A stretch of 64,000 nt of DNA from Paramecium tetraurelia (taxonomy: Eukaryota; Ciliophora; Oligohymenophorea; Peniculida; Parameciidae), in contig NW_001799631.1 in assembly GCF_000165425.1 (NCBI RefSeq), positions 283,131 to 347,130 of the forward strand, given 5' to 3'. The stretch's first letter is position 1, and every line of letters begins with the position of its first letter. Positions 11,258-24,046 of this stretch are shown here, piece after piece. The notes beneath the pieces are model-generated. The model was not told the DNA's origin and did not search any database. It was given only the letters and a program-made list of their open reading frames with translations. The position numbers and the translations under genes are program-made.

Positions 11258-14200
11258 TCAACCAAATCCATATCCTTCCAAACCAATAGTAAAGGCAATA
11301 TCTAATTTTTATTTCATTTAGCCATAGTTTGCATATAGTGGAACTTCAATCGATTTAAAGCAAGTATGAGCTAAGGGCAATTTACGAATATCCAAATTAC
11401 TCTTGAATTCAACTGATATTATATATGAACCCTAATCAAATGGAATAGTAGAGGAACCTATGGATAAATTGAATAAAAACCAGTAATGAATTTTAACATG
11501 TTCTTCAGCGTTTATGGGTCGGCTTGGTTGATATACGTTTCAAAGTAAGATTTGTGATTTGCCTTTCCACCAGAATATTGTATTTTTTGTAATACAACAT
11601 CAGGCTTAATCTCAAGTAATCCTTAAGTGAGCAATGATATTTCAAAGGGCTTCAACCACTTTTAGAAAATCTTAAAGCAATTTAAATGGAAATTACCTTT
11701 AAATCAACTACAGTCCTAAATCCTTCGATAAATGATTTATAAATTTCTTGGAATTATTTATAAATAATATATTCTGCAGTTTTGTCTAAATACTAATGAA
11801 CATTATTTGAAGTCACAGGCATGACAGATCCATTTGGTATCAAATCAATAGTAGAATTGCCTATTTAATAAGTGAAATCCAAATAGAGAGATTCTATTGT
11901 CTCAGGACTCATGCTTTTAAGATTAGCATAGTTCGAATAAGTTTATTTATCCCAAATTAAGACTAGATCTTCAAACACAATCTTTTCATCATAAACAACC
12001 TTCCAAAACGGACTTATAATATCAATTCCAATTAAGTAGCCATTAGCTATTGCATTGGCAATTAACTAAAAAATTGATTAAAATATCTTATACCTTGCCA
12101 AATAATAAAGCATATTCTTTTTTATTTTTTATTTTGTTAAAATTGCTATGCAGAAAATACTTCCCCAAATTACCTTGAACAGGCTGAAAGAACTTGTAAG
12201 TGTCATCTTTAAGAGTGTTGCCAACCATATCATAAAATTCTCTCTTGAGTCCTCCAGCATCAATACCAGGTTCATCTTAAAACTTAATAGTGAAATTATA
12301 ATTCATCTTCTTATCGGCCAGAACTAATAAATCCTTTAAGAAACTCAATCTTCTAATCACTAGAGAGTAGTCAGTTCTTTTAAAACTTTTTTCTAGTTCT
12401 GCTTCGAATTTCTTTCTTCTTTTTTCTAAACAAACTCCTGAGATCTTAATGGGTAGAACTTTAAAATTGTAATAATAATTTTCATACCTTTTTTAACTTG
12501 ATAGTTAATCAAAATCTTTATTTCGGTCTCTCGTTCATCTGCTTATGCATCGTCAGGAGAGAAATGAGCTTTTGCATTCATAAATCCACTTTTAGTCAAA
12601 TTTTGAAAATTAACTTACAATGTAACTCCTTCATTACAAGTAATTTCACATTTACAATCCAAGTAAATGTCGTACTCAATATCTCCATAGATATTTGAAT
12701 AAGAATCTCTTAACTAAAAAGTAAAAGGAATATCTTCGTAAAATGGTATTGTTTGTAATTCTTAAGGGATCTCAATTTCACTCTCCTAGAGATTAGGCAT
12801 GTTGGCCAATATAACATATCTCCCTTTGATTCTGACATCATCAATGTACAATTTATAGACTCCTTTAAAAATTGGAGTCCAAATTAAATTTAAGCCAGAT
12901 CCTCCCTGCTCTTATTTTGGAATGTATTGAATTTAATTGAATAAGGAATGCACAAATACGATAGTAGAGTATGAGAAATTATTTATACGATTCCCCAGAC
13001 TATCTTTAAACTCAATGTAATCGATTCTTTCCTGTCCAGCTCTCGATGCCACTCCAAGTTCTTATTTACTTAACATATTTATTGTATTGCTCAATTGCAA
13101 ATCTTTAGAGTGAGTAATAGGTTCACATTCCTTATGGAATAGTACCTCATCCATCTTTTAATTTGACTTCTTCAACAATAGTTTCATCATTTTTGCTTCC
13201 CCAATTCCAAAAGCTACTTGCTCTTCTTATTCAACTTCAACTAACTTAACTTTATTTTCTATGGTAACTTGCTTGTGTGTTGTTTTGCTTAAATCCTATG
13301 TGTTTTAAGTAGTGTATTCAAATGTTATCTGAGATCCTAATTGATCTTGGACCATCGATAGTGTATGTGGAGGCAGAGCTTTCAATTACATTTTTAGCAC
13401 TTTATCACTAAGAAATTCCAGCATCAACACTCGATTTGTTATAAATTTGTAGGAAACCTAAAGTTGTCCTTTCTTTTTTTCCTTTTTTATCAAATTGGAT
13501 AGATTTGTGTTCTTTTATTTCGTCTATGATATATCTATCTTGCTTAATTGAGGTTCTAAAGGCTTATTAGATTCAACATCGAATATCATTAAATAGAGAG
13601 GATTGCAAATATTTTATTAGTATGTGTTTTAGGAGAAATAACCAGGTAATGATTTTGAAGTGCAACTTTTCAAGGTTTAGAATTTAAGATGAATTCCATC
13701 TACCTTAAAGATAAGGTAAATTGAGTTAAACTATTATGGATTAAGAACTTCTAAGCCTTAGATTCTCCCCTGGTCTAAATTAAATACCAATATTTCAATT
13801 TGAGATTTGTCATCTATTCCACTTAATAGTTTTCGAGGTTTAAGTACTAAACTTTCTAGAATAATCTCTGGTTTTTCAAATTTGATCTTGTCGTTATATC
13901 TATTATTAATGTAAAATTGATTTTTGTTCAAGTAATCTAAAAAGAAATCACAGATGTTGAAATCGGCGAAGGTTTCATAATTAATTATTAAATGAGAGCC
14001 ATCCTAAATAAATTAATAGATTGTGTTCTTAAATTCAGTCTTTATTTCTTTCTATGCCAAAATGGATACCTTTAATTTAATATTTGGATTAATCAATGTC
14101 AATAACTTAAACAAATACTTGGCCAATAATATTATATCAACCACTGTCTTAATGCTTTCTACTTAAATATCTCCAACTTCTACTATGTGTAAATTTTCAT

Positions 14201-17200
14201 AGGTAAAATAGGAGTCCATCTTATTGATCTAGAATTTCAAAATTAAATTAAATAGAAACTATGCAATCTGATCTGAATCTGGCACTTGTATATTTTCCTT
14301 ACTATCAATCAGAGTATAGAATTTTAGAGTCCTATTTTCATATTGAATTAGTTATTTTTGAGTTTCAATGCTTTTTTCAAAAATAAATTCAACCTTTTCG
14401 ATAAATGTTTTTATGAAATTGATTTTGATACTCTGAATTGATTAGATGTCAAATAGGTACTGTAATGAATTATTCAACTTTGGATATGAGTAACCATCTT
14501 TGAATGTTTAGTAACCATATTAAAAGGATTCGAATATTGTTCCTCCAACAAGGAGACAATCTAAATGGTAATTGGGATTTTAATTCAATTAATCATCAAA
14601 ATGTAGAAAGATGTTTGCCAATTCAGTGTGTTCATTAAGGAATTTGATTAGGTTTTTTTATAACTACTGAGCGACTACATTGGTTTCAAAGTGACAGGCC
14701 ATACTTACAGATGCAATTTCAATCTAATCAAATTTGAACTTGTCTCCAAAGATACGTATATAGACAGTTTGACCTTAAACTAAAGATTGCTATTTCTTAA
14801 ATTGATGGATGGCAGCAAAATCGAAATTGATTTAATCAGGGAAAATTGGAGTCAATTAAGTTAAGCTTAAATCATTGTAGGAAGAAACGAGACCATTTCC
14901 AAAGAGATTATCAAGCATGTCTTATTTATTGAATTCGTCTTATTCGCATTAAATTTAACTCATTAGAGACACGAATTTAGGTTCATTGCATTTTGATATA
15001 TTTCCATCTTGATCAGTGAAAAATACATTTAAGATTGATTAATTAAAAATAGGATCAGATGGCCAAATAGGCTGAAATAATACTATTGATACTAAGTCTT
15101 CGATTTAAACGTAAAGGAGTTCATGATGCGAATATGTATATCCAGAATAATGTGCTTGATTTCTAGTTATTCTATCATGTGTTAAGAGAACTTCACTCAT
15201 GTAATCCAATTAAGAAAATAAAAAGTGTCCAGGCTTAGAATTATACACTAATTAACATGACACCAAGTTGTTTTTCTGATTCTCACAATAAACTATCATA
15301 CAAACATCTCCTAATTTACTATTGTTTACATAATAGTTTTTAGATATCTAAAATCCAAAATGATACGATAATTTGATATCACTCTTTTATGTGACCGAGC
15401 ATAATCTCTATAAAATCTTAGATTTCTATTTTAATTGTAATTATCTAGTATTTGATACTATTATGTTCGTTAATGGTTAATTCTATCTCAAAGCAGATAA
15501 CAAACATGATAATCTAATATTAAACATTTCATCAAATCTTTCAGCTTTAATTTATTTGAGTATATAATTGTACAATTCCTCTTTAAAATATTTATTCAAT
15601 TTTAATAAGATATACCAGATTTGTTCCATCTCCTTTAATCTGCTTTTGCTATTCTTATTCTGGCAGATCTTTTAGATTTCACTTGAAAAGATTGAAGCTA
15701 AAGATTAGTGATCAACTGATAAGGTAATAGTCTTATTTAGAATCTTACTCAATTAATTTGAATAATTCAGCAAATGTCGATCAATGTCCAATTTATTGAA
15801 TAAGTATTACACAAGTTATTCAGGGTTGAATATTTAATTGTAGAAATCATATTCATTTATGATGCTGTGGAAATATTCCTATATAATTGGATCTGGCTTA
15901 AATACAATTCTACTAATTTATTGATTCTAAGCAACTTATTTGTCTTATTGTATGATTTGTTCACTTTAATTGCATATCCCAATATTCAACCTGATGATCA
16001 AGATATGATTGTAAAGAAGATAAGTAGTATTACCAAATTAGAAGATTCTATCTAATCCTTTCTTTTATTTATTCTGTATAAATTCAATCCCTTACTATTC
16101 ATTGAATTCAACATAAACCCCTCTGATCACTTTTAAAACCTGCTATGCTTTTATCAAATTATGGTAAAGCAACTAGTGTAAAATCATAATCAAGGTGTCC
16201 CAACTGAATACCGATTCAATTATTGAATATACATTAATCACTTTATTTGTTACTTATTACATTTCAACTAATTTACTCACAATGACTTCTAAAAATGATA
16301 TTGTATTTATTCTCCAGACCAATTTGCTCTGATCTTCACTTCTACCCAGCAATTACTTCACCTTTTCTATGAATGTAACCAGTTTTGTAAATATCATCTA
16401 AATATTGTATGTTGAAAACAATTAATCCTAATACACAAAGTGTTAGTTTTTAATATAAAATGGAAATTCCAATTTCCACACTTGCTATTGTTTCTACTCA
16501 ATCACACTACTGATAAATTCATTATATCTATAGAAATCTTAGATTATCATTGAAATTACAGTATTCCCATTGTATTTATTAATGAATTCCTCTTCTGATA
16601 GTTTTAGCAAATTAATGACTACTTAAGGTTGAATGAAATGATAAAATTCAGCAAATATCAATTCTTTTTAATTTTTGTATTTCTTCTTTTATCTCACCTA
16701 ATAGGTATTGTCAGGTAACAACTCAAACATAAATTGGAAATCTTCCTTCATTATTTGTTATTGGTTTATGGTTGATTACCTCTGCAACTGAGTGCCTTAT
16801 GAAGATACTCCCATTTGGCTATGGCTCTAATGAATTAAAGAAGGAGGCTGACCCTGAGATTGAAATAGTTGCGTATCAGTCTACCTGATCTATTCATGTT
16901 AATGAGGAGCAAACACATCATCTATTTAATAAATACCCACTTTATCAAACTCCTATTCCATCAGATTCTTGAAGAACAAACACTTTTCTAACACATTCTC
17001 CTTTGAATTGATAATGATTTCATGAAAATCTACTGTTGTGATTGAACTGAAATCAAAGTTCTTCCAATTCTCCTAGATTTCGTGATATTGTGTTAATTCA
17101 ACCTCTATGTTCATTTAATAATTTGCCATCTTTAACTGTGGGATAGCCTTAGAAATATTGGCTTCGGATAAATAAAATGAATCATCTTCGAATTAAAGCG

Positions 17201-20200
17201 GGATAGTGAATCCCTCTTATTCATAAGTTATCTACTCTTATCCAAAGACAAGAAGCACGTTTTTCTTAAAATTAGTCATTGTTGTAATCTCCTGGCTCAA
17301 TCGGTTGATAAACCCATTAATGATTTCATTTATCTATTAAATATACATAATTCCCTTTAAAATGGCTAATTCCTTTGAGTTCTGCTTTTCTAAAATCTAT
17401 TCGAAATAGGAAGTGTCCTTAAATTTATAATTTTGATTTAATAAAGAAAACAAGAAGATCTTACTATTTTCAGTTAAAAATTATAATTTCTTTTAGATCT
17501 TTTAATCAAATTTTAATAGATTTAAGTAGACTTCCTTAATGATGACTAAATGTTTTTCCTTTATGATGACCAATTGTTAATATTGATCCTATTAGATGCA
17601 CAACAATAAATAAAAGGCATAAGCAATTTTTTAGGGCATCTTATTTTTATTTGTTGCTATTTTTTATTCATTTTTATTTGTTGCTACTTTCAACTCATTT
17701 TTACTTGTTGCTGCTTCTAACACTTTTTTATTTGCTGCTACTTCCAACTCATCTTTATTTGTTGCTTATTCGAACTCATTTCTATCTGGTAAATCATGCT
17801 TTTCTTAATCTTCATCACTATAAGATAATTACTCAAATGATAGCGAGAAACTATCTCGGTTAAAATTTTCTTGTTATTCTTTTTATTGAAAAATTGACTT
17901 CAGGTATTAATCCTAATGAAATTAAATATAATTAATTAATTCAGGAGTTTGGTATAAAGCATGATTCACAACAATCACTGTTGATATAGTAAAAAATACT
18001 GGATCCGCAACTTCAATGAATAATTTAGGATAAATAGCAGCAAGTTTATCGTAGATTGGATTCTGAAATGTTGTATATTTCTAGCATTATTCAAGAATCA
18101 TCCTACATTGTTCCTAATTCAAATTATAGGATCCATCATTTTGTCTATATTCCTCTAGGTATTATTGCAACAGAATAGGATTGAATTAGTAGTTGCCTAG
18201 CATATTCCATTTGTTCAATCCCATATGGATGGTCAATAATTTATTATTGAAATAGTAAATTTTATCCAAATTAAAAATCTAATTCATGCAAGCTTACTCA
18301 TATTAGATGAGTTATTATATTTATGCTTGTCTAATATTTTCATTTTACTTGAATTCTAACAAGGTACAACATAAAGGGAGATACTTTTAGTACAACTAAA
18401 TGAATTTGGAAAAGGGAGTGTTATTAATTTAAGGTTAGATTGATTAAAAGTAATTAATATCAAAATGTAAAATGGACTTTAAATGAACATGATTGATGAT
18501 ACTTGAACAATAATTCAAAATAAAATAGTTTTTTCTCATCAATGCCAGACTTAAGATATCCGTCTCAAAATTATCTCCTTCTGACTAAAACCCTACTTCA
18601 CTCTTATCTTGCTGCTCCACATAATTAATTAATAATTCTTTATTGAGAATCTTGATAGCCTTATTTTCCCCATGAATTTGAATCATAAATGGTAAGTATA
18701 TTTCTTCAAACAACCGTTGTCTCTTCATTAGCATTAAGTAATACAGAATCGGTTGATTATCAAGTACGAAAATTCTGTTTGTTTATTTGACTTCATCCTT
18801 AATGTAATGATTGTAGAATTTTATAATCTCGTTGTCATTATAATTTCCATAGATGATCAATTAGAAAATGTTCTATTCATAGACGAGCAGATTGGGATTT
18901 TAATGAAGTGATATTATGTAATTTATTGTTTCAATATTCCCACTATAAAGAGCAAGAACCAAGTTTTTATAACTGAATTTTGGTTTCTACAGGATGTGAT
19001 TGTGTTTACCATAAAACAAGAAAACCTAATTTGAAGTCAGATTATTTATATTAGAAACTCCACTGATGAATTTCCTGAAGAATTCCATCCTTAATTCGAA
19101 GATGTGAGTGTAAACGTCATAATTCTTTTCAGGTAAAATATTAACTTCATTTTTTGCATAAAATAATGTGGCTGAATTGAATTTGATTGTAGATAATCCT
19201 TTATACTTCTTTCTCATAATAGGTACCAATTTAATATTCTGATATTTCATAGTCATCATAATGTAATCTAAATCCTCGTGACTGGGATCGTATTTCCTAT
19301 CCTCACATATGAACTCAGACACAAATAGTTCCAGCATTTTAGGTCGTATATTTCTAAAGTTGTCAAGTATATATTTATTAAGAGAGCTTGTACAATTGAC
19401 TTTCAGTAATTCGATGTATTCTTTTGATCTGTAATCTAAGATTTTGGGTCCATTCTTTTTCAGTAAAAAGTATTTGATTAATATTTCTACTAATACTTCT
19501 TTTTAATGAACCTATTGTTTATTTGGATATCGAAGGGCATACATTCTTTCATAAAATGGAGATAATTAAATCAGATTCTTTTAATTGGCCCACTTCTAAA
19601 CAATCTCAAAACACTTCTCATAATTTTATGATTGTGAATTAATACTAGATGAAAACAAACAAGAATAATTTTGGTTCTACTTTGAATATGCTCTATCTTA
19701 CTCATACATCAATTAGGATTCTAAATTATTAATGTATTCTTGCTTTTTTTATTGATGATTAATAACCTTCTGAGAATTATCAAACTATTCCTGAGCTCTT
19801 TTAGTGATGGATGCAATTGAGTTCTTTTATTTTAATTGTTTCCGTTCCAAAGTATAAGGATGAGTCGAACTGAAATACTAATATCTCTCCATTTTATTCA
19901 TTTACTAAAGGTACGCTTTTAGAAAATCTTACTGGTGATCCAATAAGGATTCATTATAGGGCTAAATCTTAGCTTCTATTAAGATTGTTGCAAGAACCTT
20001 ACAGAAAGTCTCCTTGTTTTGAATATTGTCAAATGAACCAATCAACTCATTCAATATTTCGATCTTCTCATTTAATCCCTCCCTTAAACATAATAAATAA
20101 TCATTGTATAATTTCTTAATATTGAACTTGTTCTAAATCAGATACCTCTTATATTATTAACAGTTCAATGCAAAACATGGTTTATGTTTTAAAGCCAAAA

Positions 20201-23200
20201 AATAATTAATATATTCATCATCTACACTAAACTGACTACCTAACATGAAATTCATCTTCCTTTTATTTTTCTTAGCATCCTGCTCCAAAAATCCCAATAA
20301 ATAATTTAAATATTCCTCGTCTTTATTCAAATAAGCCTTTGCATATAAATTCTATATTAATTTTATCCGATCTTTCAATCCTTCTTGTTTAAGTAACTCT
20401 ATTATGATATTGCAATTTTGAGGTTGTCTCTGATCAAATGCCACCAGAGATAACACCTTCATAAAAATCAGGGTCTCTTTTTCTAATACAGCTCCTTGAA
20501 CTCTTTATAATTGATGAGTCATCAGTTCATTATCTTTTTAACATATCCTTATTAAAGAAGCCCCATAAAATTCTAATTGATCATCAGGCATATTTTTTAT
20601 CAATTCAACTTTCACTTCCTTGGATCTGCAGGATAGTATAATGTCTCTCAAATGACCATTTTTCATTTAATATTCTAAATTTGGTTTAATCAAACCAAAA
20701 GCCTCGATATTTATGAATGAAAATAGGAAGCAAATTTCATCTCTCCTTAAATTAAAAGCTGCTTAATCTTAATAATTTACATTTTCGAATAATTTAATTA
20801 AATCTGCATTAAATTTCTCAACTTCCTCATCATTTTACTTACAACAATTACCTGTAGGGAAATATTCATGAGCCAAAATAGAAGCTAAGGTGTCGAAGCT
20901 AATATCACACCTTGTAACGAAATGATATAAATTCTCAAAGGCTTTATTCTGTATTATATGTTTTAAGGATAATTTGTGAATTAAGAACTTTTTAATTCTG
21001 GGTAGATATGATTACACTAAGTCCTCCAAACATTCTTTTATTGTTATCAATGATACAGCAAAGGGCTTGTGGTTTTACAATGCATAGAAAACAGCCTTTT
21101 CTTTGTAGTTCTAAGCCACAGGATATTCCTTAGGATACACCACTAAATTTGGGCTTAATCCAGACAATGACCAATCATAGTATTTTTCAAATTGATCTCG
21201 CTGAATGTTAAAAATTGTAAAGTTTATTGTTTCATCTTCTTTTACAATAAAAGAAAAGTTGGATTTAATCTAATTTGCATGAATGAAGAGTGAAGAACTC
21301 CAAGGTATAGGATTATTACTGATTTCAAAGTAGTCATTCAATAAATGCAAACCTGATGGGAACTTACCAAAATTATCATTGAAGTTTAGTTTAATTAACA
21401 ATTAGGCTTCCTTTTCTTAATATAAATTACATATTTCATCAAACAACTTTTGTTTCTTTGCTGTATATTCAAACTCCTTTTTTTTCAAGAACTAAATAAA
21501 TTCCTTAAAGTTATACGTTTAACAATTTGTAGCCTTAAATGCATACAACACTAAAACAACTCTTTTTGGATCTGTTTCGCTAGGTTAATTTTTCCTTCCC
21601 TTTCTATATGAAGGGTCATCCTCTGTTTGAAAATTAGCTACAAAAGTGATATTCGCATAAATTGAATTAATGAATTGATCATCTACTGATAACAGTTTAT
21701 TGTTTAGAAAGAGTTTTCTAATAATATGTAAGCATTCTAGTTCATTTTACTATAATTATTACGCTTTATAGCATTAATCAAACGATTTATCATTCAAATC
21801 TATAAGTTGGTTATAAATACAATCAAAGCAATACAACCTACATTTTGAACTTGCTTCTAAGTATCCGTGTAAAGGGACTTTTAGCAATTAAGGATTTAAG
21901 TCTATTGATTCTTTGATAACTTCAATTATAGGAGTTAATTGAGATCTATCTTATGTTTATTTGAGTATTTAGATCAATTTGGATATGAATTGTGATTAAA
22001 TGTTGATTTCATTATCATTCTCGAATTGTTATTTATAATAGGGTCTTAGTAGTTCAACTTATTGGTTGATTAAATCAAACTAATTGAGTTAAACTAATTA
22101 AATGAGCAATGGTCTCACAATGCCACTGAATTCATATGGATAATGAGTGGAGTGCACATCAAAATTAGTAATCCAATTTAAATTTATTTTGAATTTATGT
22201 TTTATTAATTGCTTTGCAACTTAAATGTACTGAAAATAAATTATATCAAATTTATCATAATTCTGTTCTTCATATTATTTGATTCTCAATCTCTTTGGAG
22301 TTTTGTTATTTTGGATTGAATAAAAATATTTTGTACTTGGATTTATTCTTTGTTTCCTCCACTCTAACTGATTTCTTTCAGCTGCTGAATTTAAGACCTC
22401 TAGGTAGATATGGTAGAAATCAAATTCCTTTTATAAATGCTAGCTTAAGAATAAAATGATAAAATCCTAAGGTTCTTTCTAGGCATCCAAGTATGTGACT
22501 AAAGGAATCTATTCATTATAGGGTTAGACTAATAATGATTTTAACAAATCCTAATATTCATTCAGTCTATCAATAATGGATTAGATTTCAGTATTAGTTC
22601 TTGGGGATTTATTTAAACAAAAACAGTGGATTAAATTTTTGCCCTGTTTTGTTGAAAAATGCAATGATTTTTCAACATAGTATGGATAGAGGGTGATATA
22701 TTCATTTATGATATGAAATGGGGCATTTTAAAACAGCATCATCATGGGAGTGACTTATGAAATATTTGGTGACAAATAATAGTCATTGGAATATTGCAAG
22801 AATAAATCCCATTTTTGTTTGAGTGCAACTTAATGGAAGATGTTAAACTGTAGGTGGATCAAAACAGCCTTATCCACACGTGTGACAGTACTTTATCCTA
22901 ATGGTATGGATTTTGGTACGATTAAATTTTGAAATTGATAATTCGTTTTAGCCTCCTTATATGTCTTATAATAACAATTTAATGACTTGAAAATTTCACT
23001 TTATAAAATGAGCTTACTAATCAATCCAAATAGTTTCATTTAGGTATAATCCTTCATTTCTTTATATGAATCAATATTGATAAATTACAACTGATTTAAA
23101 ACGCGAACAATTTCCTCTGAATAGAATATTGATTAGATGAATTTTATAGTTTATTCTATTTTCTCTTTGCTCTTAAACAAGGGCTTCATTTTGTTAATGA

Positions 23201-23937
23201 GTCGAATAGCAGTGGCTTATTACATCTACTTATTTGGCAGAGAGTGATTGAGTAGGACATGTTCGATGATCTCATAATCATCGACGTAAAGGAGGATTAA
23301 TTCAATAAGATAAAAGTTATGTTGATTTATTAAGGATAAGATATCTATTAAAGATTTATTGTGTTTTAAGCAAATTTCCTTAAATTTATTAAAATTAGTT
23401 TACATTCAAGGAGTCTAATTTTAACTTTTTGGAGTAAATTTATTCTTCTACTTCTACAACGATATTCATCTAATCAATAGAACATTATGGAAATTATTTT
23501 TTAAGTGATCTCATTCTTTTTAAGAACTATCTAATCGCGATTGAGGTTATTTCAGGCTCTAAATGATCAAAAGTAATTTTACTTGAATTTGAATCATCGA
23601 AATCATCTTAATCAGAAACTTAGTCTTCATTTTGCTGTTTCGACATGTTCAATTCCTCTTCCTACACCGATTTTTATTGACTCTGCGGACTAGAATGTTT
23701 ATTTAGTAATTTCTACATTGATAAACTTGTCTTATGCAATAATTACTGGGGAACATAAGTATTAGAATTTTGCTAATCTATTTGAACTTGCTTTTAATTT
23801 TCATTTATGATTTGCTATTCTGAATCAAATTGATCATTATTCTTCTGTATCTGTTATTTCTATTTTTTGAGTTATGCTCTGGGATTATTATTTTCAGGGA
23901 TAGAGATTTCATTGGCAGCACTGGCACAACAGCCCAT
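11258..23937 (-). CDS. giant HECT-type E3 ubiquitin ligase with MGCC N-terminus
   Basis: About 4,150 residues over 12.7 kb, with a few short introns. The start MGCCASAANEIS fits N-myristoylation at Gly2 plus palmitoylation at Cys3/4, so the ligase may be membrane-bound. A Gln-rich acidic N-terminal region leads into a very long helical body. Further on are beta-rich segments recalling filamin/Ig repeats (GVYKLYIDDVRIKGRY). The C-terminal ~350 residues are a clear HECT domain: DEPGIDAGGLKREFYDMV, LFGKLIANAIANGYLIG, IDLIPNGSVMPVT, and the catalytic loop LAHTCFKSIEVP with the ubiquitin-accepting Cys at 11360-11362. Introns seen on the plus strand include 23379-23403 (25 nt), 12459-12487 (29 nt) and a 28-nt intron near 12068-12095. 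Filamin plus HECT recalls AREL1, but this protein is far larger. Substrates unknown. Confidence 0.9.
17641..17790 (-). repeat. about six degenerate 30-nt tandem repeats inside the HECT gene
   Basis: The plus strand shows repeated TTTTTATTTGTTGCTACTT-like units spaced about 24-30 bases apart. On the coding strand they give repeats of the type A-T/A-N-K-x-E-L-x-V-A, a charged Ala/Asn/Lys/Glu helix. The plus-strand Leu/Phe reading is only a shadow. Confidence 0.85.
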
Positions 23938-24046
23938 TTTTTAAGTAATGTATAAATATTAATATAATTTATTATTAATTAGAGTAATACGTAATTACAT
24001 ATAAATTCTGGTCATTTCAGGAGAATCTAAATAGAGCCTATTAGAT

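Noticed and set aside
17651-17863. Plus-strand Leu/Phe/Tyr-repeat membrane-like frame
   Set aside because: Shadow of the tandem repeat in the HECT gene on the other strand.
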